A DNA stretch of 50,245 nucleotides from Verrucomicrobiaceae bacterium (GTDB taxonomy: Bacteria > Verrucomicrobiota > Verrucomicrobiia > Verrucomicrobiales > V1-33). The number at the start of each line of letters is the position of its first letter. Within the stretch, counting starts at the first letter, position 1. Shown here piece after piece: positions 33,459-43,642 of the stretch. Where the stretch lies: assembly GCA_027486335.1 (NCBI GenBank), contig JAIXPK010000300.1, positions 1 to 50,245 of the forward strand, read 5' to 3'. The notes beneath the pieces were generated by a model. The model made no database searches and was not told where the DNA came from. It saw only the letters and a program-made list of their open reading frames with translations. Both the position numbers and the translations under genes were made by a program.

Positions 33459-36400
33459 TCATGGCATCGTCACCATCAGACGGGCAAACTGGGCCTTCCG
33501 CCCGTTGATGAACCGGATGTACGGCACACTCACCACTTGGTGCGTCCCGTCATCCGCAAGGATCTCCGGCACCGCCGTCGAGGAGCGCCACGTCACCAGA
33601 TCAGCACTGAACTGCGGCGTGTAAATCAGCCCGGCCGCCTCGTGATCCTTCCGCCGGATGAAGACAAACCGGAAATCAACACTGTTAGGCACCTGCTCGA
33701 CACCCGTCACCGGCTGCCCCTTCGCCCCAATGCTCCCATTCCCAGCAAACGTCCCGAGGTACGAAAGCTCACCAGTCCCGCTTACCGCACTCGACGGATT
33801 CGTCCCGAACGCAAACTCAAACAGATTGTTCACGCTGTCGCCATCGGCATCACCCTCATTGCCCTGGTTACCACTCCCGTCCGGATTCCCGAAGTTCTCC
33901 TGCCTCCACAGCTCCACAGGGCTGAAACGCACCGTGTCCAGCGACCGCACCGGCAATTGCTGAATCCGCTGGTCCTGCGCCATCGGCGTGTCCGCCGCAT
34001 TGTACGCCAGTGTCCGCGTCCCGTGCCGCGCCGTCAGGTAATCGCCAAACGCTCTCTGCTCACCCAGCGAAGTCGCAGGCACTACCCCGGCCGCCGTGAA
34101 ATCAAGATTCCGTGCCACCGCCGCCGACAAGCCACCGCCCGTCAGCAGATACCGGAAGTTACCCGTCTCAGGATTCACAATCTGGTTGGCCGGTGTCGCC
34201 GCAGGATCAAGATACTTGATCGGATACCCGTCCCCGCCGTTCGCCGTGAAGTTCAGCGCTACCATCGGAATGCTCGCAGGCGCTCCCGCAAGGATCACCC
34301 CGTCCCTCACAATCTCCGACACAATCGCACCAACGTCATTCACCAGCACCACCGACCTCACTTTCGGCGTCAGCGCTCGGTCAAACGAGAACCGGATGTT
34401 CCCAACCTGCGGAAACCCGCCATTCCCCGCCGCCAACCCTGACGCATACTCAAGGATCGCCACAAGGCCCTTCGGCGTCGCGTCGAACACCATCAACCGG
34501 TTGTCAAACCGCAGCGCATTCTCAATGTCCAGCAGCGATACACCTCCCTCCGGCTTGCCCGTCAGCGGATTCGCCACCGGCGGAATCTTCGTGCCATCCG
34601 CAGCCACCGCACCAAGCGAGGCCCGCAGCCCGCCGCCGTTCTTCAGCGACACCACCGGCGCAGCCGTCGGCAGTCCCAGCGCAACCCGCGCCGCAGCCGC
34701 ATTCGCATCCGCCGTAATGTTCCCCAGATTCACTTCCTGCGCCCGCCCAAACACCCGGTCACCTTCAAGATACACCTTCGTGAACCCGTAGACCGTGCTG
34801 TCCTTGCTCACCACCACCGCATTCAGCGCATCCACAATCGCCTTCACACGCGTCGCCACCGGACTCGCCGCCACAATCTGCGCTGCCGTCTGCCCATTCC
34901 CCACCACCGATTCAAGAACCGCCGGAGCCGCCGCATACGCCCCGTTCACCACCGGATTCAACGAACCCGTCACCAGTTCCCCATTCGCGTCAAAATCAAC
35001 GACCAGTCGCCCGAGGTACGAATACTCTGTGTCAGTCGTCACAATCAGCGTCGGCTTCCCGTCAAGACCCTGCGTCACAATCGGATAGCTGTCGGCAATG
35101 AAATCAGCATCGTGCCCGTTGAACCCGACCGCCACATCGTTCGCATCTCCCATCCGCTCGTGCCCGCCACCAGCCACCATCACGTCCACACCGGTCAGAA
35201 GCGGCGCCAGATCCTTATTCCTCTGCAGCGTGTCCAGCTGGTCAATCATGATGATCTTGTTCACCCCTATCGCCCGCAGCGCATCCACCGCCGTCTGCAC
35301 ATACGCCGCCACTTCCTGCAAGTCGCTCGTCGCAACATTCCCGTCATCCATCGGCCGGGTCCCGTTAGGTGACGACTTCACCAGCAGTTCCCACGTCGTC
35401 GCCCCCACAAACCCGATCTTCTGCCCCGCCACCGTCTTCACCGCATACGGCGCAATCCGCGCCCGCTGACTCGTCACCTCATCACCCCGGAAGTTGTTCG
35501 CCGCAGGCCCGCCCAGCGTCACATCCGCCAGACTCCGCAACGAACTGTCCGACGCAAAATCAAGATTCGCAGTAATCAGCGGGAACTGAGCCCCGACCCA
35601 CGCCGAAGCTCCGCTCCCACTCGGCGCGATCGCCGTCTGCAACACTGGCGACCCAAGGTCAAACTCATGATTCCCCAGCGCCGACGCCGTCGTCCCGAAC
35701 GCGTTCATGATCGCAATGTCCGGCCGTGCCAGCGCCGTCGTTCCAATCCCTGGAACCGCATTCAATGACGCATCCGCACCAGCCGTCAGCCACGGGCCGG
35801 GAATGAAGCTGTCGCCCTCGCCCAGCACCACCGTCGGATATTCGTTGTCAAACCGGTCAATCATCGCACCCATGATCGGTGCCGTCTGGATCCCCAGCAG
35901 CCCGGACTCCCCGTAATAGTGGAGGATCTGCAACTGCATCGCCGGCGCGGCCGGCAAAAGGCTGAACACCGACAGCGTGAACGACACCTCGCTCGCGACC
36001 AGCAGCAGCGGTTGTCCATTCGGGCTGTCCGCCGCAGGCACCACCAGCATCCCCTCAGGATTCAAATCCCCGCGCCGCGACACCGCCGTCACAAAACTCA
36101 CCGCCGCTGGGTCCGTCACATCAAACACAAACACCGCATGCGCACGCTCCAATCCGATGAACGCATAACTCCGCCCGCCCAGCGTCGCCACCGACACGCC
36201 TTCCGGCTCGATCGACTTGTTATCGCTCCGGCTGTCATCCCACAGTGATGGGTAATACTGCGCCACAATCCGGTCGAGCACGTCACCACTGTCAAACACC
36301 CGGCGTCCCTCAGAATCCAGAATCGAGAACGACCGCCCACCGTACGACAGGATCCGGTCAATGTCCCCGTCCCCGTCAAGGTCACCACGCAGCCCCGGAA

Positions 36401-39400
36401 CATTCGACACCGTCAGGCGTCCCAGTTGATCGTTCCCCTTCAACCCAGTCCCCGCACCCGCCGATCCCGAACCCCCTGCCGTCCCTTCCGTCGGAAACAC
36501 CGTGTTATCGAGATCATAGGCCGTCACATTCACCGTCGTCGTCTCCACAGGCACCATGAAGTCGTTCCGGTCATCACCCTCATTCGCCGTCACGTAATAA
36601 GTCGCCCCGCCAGTCTGATAGGCCGCAATCGCATCCGGCATGAACATCCCGAACGCCGGCAGACCCGACTTCAGCTCGATCGCCTGACCGTTCCCGCTCC
36701 CGTCACGATCCGAGAAATCACCCGTCACCCGCGCATAGTTCTTCAACCCTAGCGGCTTCACCGCCGTGATCGTCGCTGTCGCAATGTCCAGCGTCGCAAT
36801 CGCATTCGCTTCTTGCAGGGTTACCATCGCCCGCAGCCCATCTGGCGAGATCGCAATGTATTCAGGCTCCAGATCCCTCGAAGCCGCACGCCCGGGGAAC
36901 ACCCGCACACCAGCCGCCCGCAACGTACTCTCCTGCCCGTCAAATGCCCCAAACCCAGCCGTCGTCACCATCGGCGACGCAAACCCGCCACTCACATCAA
37001 TGATGCTCACCGACCCAACCGGATCAGGATCCGCCGGAGCAGGCGCCGGAGCCACAACCGGCGCAGTCATCTCACCTTCGTTCGCCACAAGGACTTTCGT
37101 CCCGTCGGGCGTGAAGATCAGTTGGTCAGGCACCGCGCCCACCGCCACCGATCCCAGCAACACCCCCGTCGCCGGCTCGAAGAATGCCACCGTTCCAGGC
37201 AGGGTCTTGTCAGGACTCGCAATCAGCGACGCCGCCAGCACCCCATTCTTAACCACCACATGCGACACATCCTTCGTCGTCAGTCCCAGCACCGTCGGAT
37301 CAATCGGAGCCAATCGCACCGGCACCGCAGGATTCGACAGGTCAATCACCTGAATCCCCGCGTTCGACGCACTGAACGCACGCTTCGACACAGGATCAAA
37401 GGCCGGAATCTCCGCCCCGCCCACTCCCGTCGCCGTCCCGTTGTCACTCACCACCACCGATCCCGCCAGCACCGCCGTCAACGCATTGTTCGGAACCGTC
37501 GGCAGCACCGGAGCCGGTGTCACCGTCACCGTGAAACTCACCTGCTCAGTCCCCACCGTGTAAGTCAGCACATTCGCTCCCACCGCCGCCAGCGCAGGAT
37601 CAAACACGCCTCCCTCAACTCCAGCACCCGCAAACACCCCGCCCACCGGGCTCGCACCAGTCACCTGCGCCAGAGCCAGCGGCGATGTGTCCGCTCCAAC
37701 ACTCAATCCCGCCGTCGCTGCCGCATTCACCGTCACATTCACCGCCAGTTCATGCACCGTCAGGGTCTGCGATACCTCGCTCGCCACCAACAGCAGCGCC
37801 TTCCCACTCGGGCTGTCCGCCGGAGCCACAAACGCCATCCCCTCAGGATTCAGATCCCCAGTCCGCCGCAAACCGCCCGTGAAACTCACCGCCGCAGGAT
37901 TCGTCACGTCAAATACCAGCACCATGTGCGACCGCTCCAACCCAAGAAACGCATACGTCTGCGCCCCAATCGTCGCCACCGTCACACCCTCAGGCTCCGG
38001 CCCCTTGTTATCGCTCCGCCCATCATCGAAATTCGCCAGAAACTGCGAAGCCATGATGTTCTCCAGCATGTCGCCACTGTCGAAAACGATATCGCCAGCC
38101 GCATTCAGAATCGAAAACGACCGCCCGCCGTAACTCAGGATCTCGTCAATGTCGCCATCGCCATCCGTGTCCCCGCGAATTCCCGGGACGTTAGAAACCG
38201 TCAACCGCCCGAGGCTCGCCTGATTCTTCAAGGCCGTCTCATTCGGAAACACCGTGTTGTCCAGGTCATACGCAGCATTCGCCACCGTCGTCGTCTCCGC
38301 AGGCACGATGAAATCATTCCGGTCATCCCCTTCGTTCGCCGTCACATAATAAGTCGCTCCACCCGAACTGTACGCCGCCACCGCGTCCGGCATGTACAAC
38401 CCGTAAACCGGTTGCCCGGCCCGAGGATTGACCAGCGCCACCCCACCCGCTCCGTCACGATCACTGAAGTCATACTCGCCCGTCGCAAAGTTCTTCTTCC
38501 CTAGCGCCTTGATGCTCGTGAACGTCGCCGTATCAATGTCAAGCACCGCCACCGAGTTCGCTTCCTGCAGCGTCACCAGCGCCTTCTTGCTGTCCGCACT
38601 CACCGCAAAATACTCGGGCTCCAGATCCCTCGATGGCACACCCCCGGGGAACAACCGCACCCCATTCGCCACCAGCGTCGCCGCCTGCGCATCAAAGGCC
38701 GTGAAATCCGCCGTCGTCACCAAAGGACTCGCAAACCCGCCCGCCACATCCACAATGCTCACCCCGCCCTTCGTCAGGTCATCCACCACATTCCCAGCCG
38801 TCTCACCTTCGTTCGCCACCAGCAGCTTGCTTCCATCAGGCGTAAACGAAATGTGGTCAGGATTCGGCCCCGTCACCGCACTCCCCAGCAGCGCACCCGT
38901 CGCCGCATCAAGAAACACCACATACCCCGCATCCGTTTTCGGCACCGAAATCACCCCCGCCGCCAGCACCGCTGGACCACCACCAGCCGCCTTCCGCACT
39001 GTCACCGACGAAACATCGTTGCTCGTCAACCCAGGCACCCCGAGACTCGCCGGAGCAATCACCGACACAAACGCAGGTGCCGCCGGATTCGTCAGGTCAA
39101 TCACCTGAATCCCTGTGTTCGATGACGTGAAGGCCCGCTTCGACGCCGGATCAAAGGCCGGAATCTCCGCCCCGCCAGTCAGCGGCGCCGCATCCAGATC
39201 AATGAATCCTTTCACCGTACCACCCAGCACACCAGATGCCGGAAACCTCGATGGCACAAAATCATCATTCACAATCGTCCCAGTACCCGCAGATGCTGCC
39301 CCCAGCACCGTCGCCCCCGTCGTATTCACAATCCCGGAAAGCGTCAGGATCACCGTCTCGCCAGCCTCGATCACCGTATCGCCATTCACCGTCACCGTCA

Positions 39401-40343
39401 CCGTCTGCGAAAGGGCTCCACCCGCAGCAAAATTCAGCGTCCCGGCCGCAATCGCCACATAATCAGTCCCCGATACCGCCGTCCCGCTGAATGCATAATT
39501 CACTGCAAACGCCGTGTCCGTCACCGTCCGGCTCACCGTGAACACCAGAGACGCCGTCCCGCTGTTCCCTTCCGTCACCGACGTGTTCGCCACACTCACA
39601 GGATAACCCACCGCAATCACAAAATCCGTACTCACCGACCCCGGCGGCACCCAGTTGTCCGTCGCCGTCAGCCTCACCGTGTAACGCCCGATGTCCGCCA
39701 CCGCTGGCGTCCCGCTGAACGTCCGCGTCCCCGCATTGAAACTCAGCCACGCCGGCAGCGCCGATCCGTTACTCAGCGTCGCCCCATATGTCAGTGGATG
39801 CCCGTCGGCGTCCGCAAAGGTATTCGCAGGAAACGCATACGAAAACGCCACCGTCACCGGCGCGTTCCGCTCGCTGATCGCCGTCGCCACCGTCGGCGCA
39901 CGATTCGCATCGTCATTCAGAATCGTCGCCACACCCCGCGCATCAGCAAGACTCGCTACCCCGCCCGTCACCACCAGATCAGTCAGATCCACAAAAACCG
40001 TCTCATCCGCCTCCGCCAGCACATCCCCCTTCACCGTCACCGTCACCGTCTGGCTCAGCGACCCTCCCGCCGCAAACGTCAGCGTCCCACTCCCCGCCGT
40101 GTAATCCCCCGGCTGCACCGCCGTCCCGTTCACCGTCGCCCACCTCACCGTGAAATCCGCCTCATTCACACTCCGCGTCACCGTGAAACTCACATCCACC
40201 GTCCCGCTGTTCCCCTCAGACACGCTCACATCATTGATCGATACCGCATCATCCGCGGCAACCTGTCCCGCCATCATCAGCCCGCCAGCCATCAGGCCGG
40301 CCACTGCACGCAGGACCTTACTTGATCTCAGTCGTTTATTCAT
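33459..40343 (-). CDS. Giant surface protein: Calx-beta, tandem choice-of-anchor I, degenerate 5'-nucleotidase
   Basis: A 2294-residue exported protein with a signal peptide (about 1-30, VAGLMAGGLMMAGQVAA). In order: a Calx-beta domain (about 35-145, VSVSEGNSGTVDVSF), a cadherin/He_PIG Ig-like domain (about 150-245, LPAWLSFNAGTRTFSGTP), a second Calx-beta (about 250-360), two tandem choice-of-anchor I beta-propeller regions (from about 373 and about 956, each with AEIPAFDP, ANEGE, DLEPEY and YYVTANEGDDRND), a metallophosphatase/5'-nucleotidase region from about 1466 (GDSFIPGPW, LGNHEFDLG, NLGNITADAN) and a C-terminal DGDSVNNLFEFAFGTNP segment. The phosphatase start reads LHYYGESGLLG, lacking the usual D-x-H metal pair. 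It may handle extracellular phosphate or nucleotides, or be structural. ATG 40343 is the sole start. Confidence 0.88.
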   Translation of the reverse strand: MNKRLRSSKVLRAVAGLMAGGLMMAGQVAADDAVSINDVSVSEGNSGTVDVSFTVTRSVNEADFTVRWATVNGTAVQPGDYTAGSGTLTFAAGGSLSQTVTVTVKGDVLAEADETVFVDLTDLVVTGGVASLADARGVATILNDDANRAPTVATAISERNAPVTVAFSYAFPANTFADADGHPLTYGATLSNGSALPAWLSFNAGTRTFSGTPAVADIGRYTVRLTATDNWVPPGSVSTDFVIAVGYPVSVANTSVTEGNSGTASLVFTVSRTVTDTAFAVNYAFSGTAVSGTDYVAIAAGTLNFAAGGALSQTVTVTVNGDTVIEAGETVILTLSGIVNTTGATVLGAASAGTGTIVNDDFVPSRFPASGVLGGTVKGFIDLDAAPLTGGAEIPAFDPASKRAFTSSNTGIQVIDLTNPAAPAFVSVIAPASLGVPGLTSNDVSSVTVRKAAGGGPAVLAAGVISVPKTDAGYVVFLDAATGALLGSAVTGPNPDHISFTPDGSKLLVANEGETAGNVVDDLTKGGVSIVDVAGGFASPLVTTADFTAFDAQAATLVANGVRLFPGGVPSRDLEPEYFAVSADSKKALVTLQEANSVAVLDIDTATFTSIKALGKKNFATGEYDFSDRDGAGGVALVNPRAGQPVYGLYMPDAVAAYSSGGATYYVTANEGDDRNDFIVPAETTTVANAAYDLDNTVFPNETALKNQASLGRLTVSNVPGIRGDTDGDGDIDEILSYGGRSFSILNAAGDIVFDSGDMLENIMASQFLANFDDGRSDNKGPEPEGVTVATIGAQTYAFLGLERSHMVLVFDVTNPAAVSFTGGLRRTGDLNPEGMAFVAPADSPSGKALLLVASEVSQTLTVHELAVNVTVNAAATAGLSVGADTSPLALAQVTGASPVGGVFAGAGVEGGVFDPALAAVGANVLTYTVGTEQVSFTVTVTPAPVLPTVPNNALTAVLAGSVVVSDNGTATGVGGAEIPAFDPVSKRAFSASNAGIQVIDLSNPAVPVRLAPIDPTVLGLTTKDVSHVVVKNGVLAASLIASPDKTLPGTVAFFEPATGVLLGSVAVGAVPDQLIFTPDGTKVLVANEGEMTAPVVAPAPAPADPDPVGSVSIIDVSGGFASPMVTTAGFGAFDGQESTLRAAGVRVFPGRAASRDLEPEYIAISPDGLRAMVTLQEANAIATLDIATATITAVKPLGLKNYARVTGDFSDRDGSGNGQAIELKSGLPAFGMFMPDAIAAYQTGGATYYVTANEGDDRNDFMVPVETTTVNVTAYDLDNTVFPTEGTAGGSGSAGAGTGLKGNDQLGRLTVSNVPGLRGDLDGDGDIDRILSYGGRSFSILDSEGRRVFDSGDVLDRIVAQYYPSLWDDSRSDNKSIEPEGVSVATLGGRSYAFIGLERAHAVFVFDVTDPAAVSFVTAVSRRGDLNPEGMLVVPAADSPNGQPLLLVASEVSFTLSVFSLLPAAPAMQLQILHYYGESGLLGIQTAPIMGAMIDRFDNEYPTVVLGEGDSFIPGPWLTAGADASLNAVPGIGTTALARPDIAIMNAFGTTASALGNHEFDLGSPVLQTAIAPSGSGASAWVGAQFPLITANLDFASDSSLRSLADVTLGGPAANNFRGDEVTSQRARIAPYAVKTVAGQKIGFVGATTWELLVKSSPNGTRPMDDGNVATSDLQEVAAYVQTAVDALRAIGVNKIIMIDQLDTLQRNKDLAPLLTGVDVMVAGGGHERMGDANDVAVGFNGHDADFIADSYPIVTQGLDGKPTLIVTTDTEYSYLGRLVVDFDANGELVTGSLNPVVNGAYAAAPAVLESVVGNGQTAAQIVAASPVATRVKAIVDALNAVVVSKDSTVYGFTKVYLEGDRVFGRAQEVNLGNITADANAAAARVALGLPTAAPVVSLKNGGGLRASLGAVAADGTKIPPVANPLTGKPEGGVSLLDIENALRFDNRLMVFDATPKGLVAILEYASGLAAGNGGFPQVGNIRFSFDRALTPKVRSVVLVNDVGAIVSEIVRDGVILAGAPASIPMVALNFTANGGDGYPIKYLDPAATPANQIVNPETGNFRYLLTGGGLSAAVARNLDFTAAGVVPATSLGEQRAFGDYLTARHGTRTLAYNAADTPMAQDQRIQQLPVRSLDTVRFSPVELWRQENFGNPDGSGNQGNEGDADGDSVNNLFEFAFGTNPSSAVSGTGELSYLGTFAGNGSIGAKGQPVTGVEQVPNSVDFRFVFIRRKDHEAAGLIYTPQFSADLVTWRSSTAVPEILADDGTHQVVSVPYIRFINGRKAQFARLMVTMP

Positions 40344-40567
40344 ATCGTTTGGAAATTGGTGCCGCCCCCTTTTATTTAAGTGAGGCGGCCCGCATCATGG
40401 ATTCCCAGCGTTCCTCGACAATGTTTTTAAGGTGCCGAAACAGCCACATTGCATGCCTATCTTCCACCACCGTTGATCAGTTCACGGAACTCCGTGACAA
40501 TCCCGACCCTCCATTTTCCATTTTCCACGTCCAATCCGGCTCCCACCCCCCGTACGCGCACAGGCAG

Positions 40568-40597
40568 TTGACGCCGCTCCAGCCCGTCTGCTATGGC
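40568..40597 (+). promoter_or_regulatory. Candidate promoter of the NHL-propeller gene
   Basis: TTGACG (40568-40573) and TATGGC (40592-40597) are separated by 18 bp, 38 bp before ATG 40636. The rest of the 40344-40635 divergent gap has an AT-rich ttttatttaa run near 40370-40379 that may serve the giant gene; no other feature was seen. Confidence 0.4.
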
Positions 40598-40635
40598 ACC
40601 GACGGCTTAATCACCCGCCAACCCACAGTACCCCC

Positions 40636-41682
40636 ATGCACCCCGCGTTCCGCATCGCTCTCTTCTGCTGCGCCCTCCAGCCCGTTGTCGCCCACGACGG
40701 CGGTCTCCTCCAGCATGCCACCAAACCGCTCCGCCGCTCCCTCGCCGAAGCACCCTTCCCAGTCGTCACCGGCTCCGGTTCCCTCGCCTACCAGACCGTC
40801 CCAGGCTGGGGCGCCGTCCCCGGCACCGTCAACATCGGCCCCACCCACGGCGGCGTCGTCGTCGATAAAGCCGGCCACATCTACGTCAGCTCCGATGGCA
40901 ATGAAGGTCTCTTCGTCTTCAAACCCGATGGCGCTCTCGTTAAAAAAATCGCCCCCGAGTTCTCCGGCATCCACGGGCTCATGATCCGCGAAGAAGACGG
41001 CAAGGAATTCATCTACGCCGCCCACCTCCGCTCCAAGCACGTCGTCAAACTCGACCTCGACGGCAAAGCCATCCTCAAACTCGGCTACCCCAAGGAAGCC
41101 AACGCCTACCCGGATGGCAACGGCTACGCCCCCACCGGCGTCACCGTCGGCCCAGACGGAGCCATCTTCGTCGCCGACGGCTACGGCAAATCCCTCATCC
41201 ACAAATACGACGCCTCCGGCAAGTACCTCAAAACCTTCGGCGGCAAAGGCAACACCGACGGCAAATTCGAAACCTGCCACGGCATCACCCTCGATACCCG
41301 CGGCCCCAAACCTCTCCTCCTCGTCTGCGACCGCGAAAACCGCCGTCTCGTCCACATGGACCTCGATGGTAACTTCGTCGCCGTCATCACCAAGGACCTC
41401 CGCCGCCCCTGCGCCGCCACCATCCACGGCGATCACGTCGCCATCGCTGAACTCGAAGCACGCGTCACCATCATCGACAAAACCAATCAGCCCGTCGCCT
41501 TCCTCGGCGACAATCCTGACAAAAGCCTCTGGGCCAAATTCCCAGCCGCTCAGTCCGAATGGAAAGACGGGCTCTTCACCGCCCCGCACGGTCTCTCCTA
41601 CGACAAAGACGGCAACCTCTACGTCCAGGACTGGAACCAGACCGGCCGCATCACCAAAATGGTGAAACAAGCCGCTCAGTGA
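40636..41682 (+). CDS. Exported NHL-repeat (six-bladed) beta-propeller protein
   Basis: A 348-residue protein with a signal peptide (MHPAFRIALFCCALQPVVA). NHL-type blades recur: GGVVVDKAGHIYVSSDGNEGLFVFKPDG, GVTVGPDGAIFVADGYGKSLIHKYDASG and GLSYDKDGNLYVQDWNQTGRITKM, each with the xGxIYVaDxxNxxIxxF pattern. No catalytic residues typical of lactonases or peptidyl-glycine lyases are certain; the propeller may bind ligands or act as a gluconolactonase-like enzyme. It starts 38 bp after a candidate promoter. The next gene begins with a GTG that overlaps this stop (GTGA), but a strong terminator hairpin lies just beyond, inside that next reading frame. Confidence 0.85.
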   Translation: MHPAFRIALFCCALQPVVAHDGGLLQHATKPLRRSLAEAPFPVVTGSGSLAYQTVPGWGAVPGTVNIGPTHGGVVVDKAGHIYVSSDGNEGLFVFKPDGALVKKIAPEFSGIHGLMIREEDGKEFIYAAHLRSKHVVKLDLDGKAILKLGYPKEANAYPDGNGYAPTGVTVGPDGAIFVADGYGKSLIHKYDASGKYLKTFGGKGNTDGKFETCHGITLDTRGPKPLLLVCDRENRRLVHMDLDGNFVAVITKDLRRPCAATIHGDHVAIAELEARVTIIDKTNQPVAFLGDNPDKSLWAKFPAAQSEWKDGLFTAPHGLSYDKDGNLYVQDWNQTGRITKMVKQAAQ

Positions 41683-43586
41683 CCTCCACCTCCCATCCCT
41701 CACGCGCCGCCGTCCCACCAAGGGGCGGCGGCGCTTTTCTTTGGCTCCTCGGCCTCCTGGCACTCCCCGCCGCCGCCGACCAATCATGGTCCTTCGCCCC
41801 CTCCCTCCTCCCCTCCCCCATCCGCAACACCGCCTCCGGCCCGTTCCTCATCCGCGGCACCGCGCCTTCCTCCGCCACCACCTGCACGGTCTCCGTCACG
41901 CTCTCCAGCACCGGCACTTCCTTCTCCGCCCCCGCCACCATCCGCGACGGCACATTCTCCCTCCGCTACCCTGACAACTTCCCCGGTGCCCCACCCCTCA
42001 CCCCCGCTCTCCTCTACCTCGACGTCCTCTCCAATCCCAACAACGTCCCCGACGCTGAAGGCCTCCTCGTCATCCACGGCCCCACTCCGCCAGACCTCCC
42101 ACTCCCTTTCTCCGACGACGCCATCGATTCCTCCGGCCGCCGCGACCGCGACGCCGCTCAATTCCCGCTCCACCGCGCCCTCGTCAACCACTTCCTCCAC
42201 AGCCGCGCCGCTTCCCTCATGGGCATCCGCCGCCCGGACTTCGATCTCGCCCAAGCGGACGACCTGACATGGTTCCGCAACCACGCCGCCCTCTACGACT
42301 TCGATCACCGCGACCGCGACTGGTCCACCCCCCTCGGCCACCGCCCCGCCCGTGGCTTCTGGCAGGCTGTCTGGAACCGCTGGTTCAATACCTCCAACAA
42401 CCACCCATGGGACGGCAATCCCGCCAACACTTCTCCTGACAACTTCCGCCCCTACACCTTCACCAACGACGCCGCAGACCTCGCCGTCCTCTACGCCATG
42501 CTCCGCCGCGCCTCCCCAGCCGCCCCGGACCACCGCCACGGTCTCCTCCGCGAGGTCATGGAAAATCTCCTCGCCCTCCAGCACCGCTCCCCTGACAATT
42601 TCTCCCTGCCCGACGCCTCCGGCCGCCGCGAACACTACTCCGCAGGTGCCTTCCGCTACGGCATGTTCGAATCCGGTGAATGGCTCACCGAAGGCACCGG
42701 CTGGTTCGCCAACCCACGCTTCCGCGACTTCGCACACGGCGGGGTCTTCAACGGCCGCGCCGTCTGGGCCCTCGGCGAGGTCCTCGCTGCCGATCCCCAA
42801 TCCCCCCTCGCCCCGCGCCTCCGCGACGCCCTCGCCCTCACACTCCGCTTCTGCCTCCACGACGGTCTCGCCCAGCGCTACACGTCCCTCACGCCTTCCG
42901 GTCTCCCGCTCTGGAATCACCCAGGCGAACACGGCTACCTCCTCCTCGGCCTCACCGCCGCCTGCCGCTCCATCCCGGACTTCCCCGTCGCCCTCAACCC
43001 GGCAAAATCCCCACGCCCGCTCCGCGACATCACCGCCGACGCCCTCGACGCCCTCACCGAATCCGCATCTCCTGACGGATCATGGACCGACTACGCCAAC
43101 GTCAACGCCGTCAACATCGCCGCCCTCGCCTCCGGCACCCTCGCCCTCCCGTCCCACCCGCACGCCCCCGCATGGCGCTCCGCCGCCCTCAAAGCCACCT
43201 CCCTCTGGCTCTCGCTTTCCTCACAACCAGATGACGCCGCCATCTTCGGCCCGCTCTTCGGCGACCGCCGCGGCAAATCCATGACGTTCCGTCACACCAA
43301 CGCTCCCGCCCACGCCGACCTTTACGTCAGCGGCCACTGGCTCCACGCCCTCGTCATCGCACACCGCGCCACCAGTCTCCCCGCCGCTCTCGACCGCGCC
43401 AACGCCCTCATCGCCACTCTCTGCGGCCACAATCCCCTCCACGTCCGCCTCCTCAGCGAAATCGGTTCCATCAGCAACCGCATCACCGCCCCCGCCAGCC
43501 CCGGCCTCCCACCACGCCTCGCATGGGACGCCTACCCGGAATCCACCGCCTTCTTCCAGATCGGTCTCCTCCACCTCCTGCCATGA
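41679..43586 (+). CDS. Exported protein of unknown function, possible alpha-toroid enzyme
   Basis: About 635 residues if started at GTG 41679, which overlaps the NHL-gene stop. An N-terminal signal peptide (FLWLLGLLALPAAA) is followed by a small beta domain (about 20-130). A long helical region rich in Trp and Arg comes next (WFRNHAALYDFDHRDRDW, RGFWQAVWNRWFNTSNNHPWDGNP, ADLAVLYAMLRRASP, FRYGMFESGEWLTEGTGWF). The repeated helix pairs and aromatic or acidic loops recall alpha/alpha-toroid enzymes such as glycoside hydrolases, but I recognise no family and no catalytic residue can be named. A Rho-independent terminator is embedded in the signal-peptide region (41704-41742). No ATG is available near the start. 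Confidence 0.6.
   Translation: MTSTSHPSRAAVPPRGGGAFLWLLGLLALPAAADQSWSFAPSLLPSPIRNTASGPFLIRGTAPSSATTCTVSVTLSSTGTSFSAPATIRDGTFSLRYPDNFPGAPPLTPALLYLDVLSNPNNVPDAEGLLVIHGPTPPDLPLPFSDDAIDSSGRRDRDAAQFPLHRALVNHFLHSRAASLMGIRRPDFDLAQADDLTWFRNHAALYDFDHRDRDWSTPLGHRPARGFWQAVWNRWFNTSNNHPWDGNPANTSPDNFRPYTFTNDAADLAVLYAMLRRASPAAPDHRHGLLREVMENLLALQHRSPDNFSLPDASGRREHYSAGAFRYGMFESGEWLTEGTGWFANPRFRDFAHGGVFNGRAVWALGEVLAADPQSPLAPRLRDALALTLRFCLHDGLAQRYTSLTPSGLPLWNHPGEHGYLLLGLTAACRSIPDFPVALNPAKSPRPLRDITADALDALTESASPDGSWTDYANVNAVNIAALASGTLALPSHPHAPAWRSAALKATSLWLSLSSQPDDAAIFGPLFGDRRGKSMTFRHTNAPAHADLYVSGHWLHALVIAHRATSLPAALDRANALIATLCGHNPLHVRLLSEIGSISNRITAPASPGLPPRLAWDAYPESTAFFQIGLLHLLP
41704..41742 (+). terminator. Strong intrinsic terminator inside the next gene's 5' coding region
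   Basis: A 13-bp G/C stem (41704-41716 with 41722-41734, one G-T pair) has a 5-nt accaa loop and is followed by ttttcttt. It lies 21 bp after the NHL-gene stop and overlaps codons 9-22 of the GTG-started gene downstream. Confidence 0.85.
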
Positions 43587-43642
43587 TCGCCACCCCTCAT
43601 GCGGCATTGGCAAACCCGCCGGACGTGCTTTGATGCGCCCCC

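Noticed and set aside
36813-38504. A 563-codon open frame on the plus strand opposite the giant surface protein gene
   Set aside because: The product is Arg/His-rich low complexity, as expected from the antisense of a GC-biased frame, with no domain. The opposite strand has clear domains throughout.
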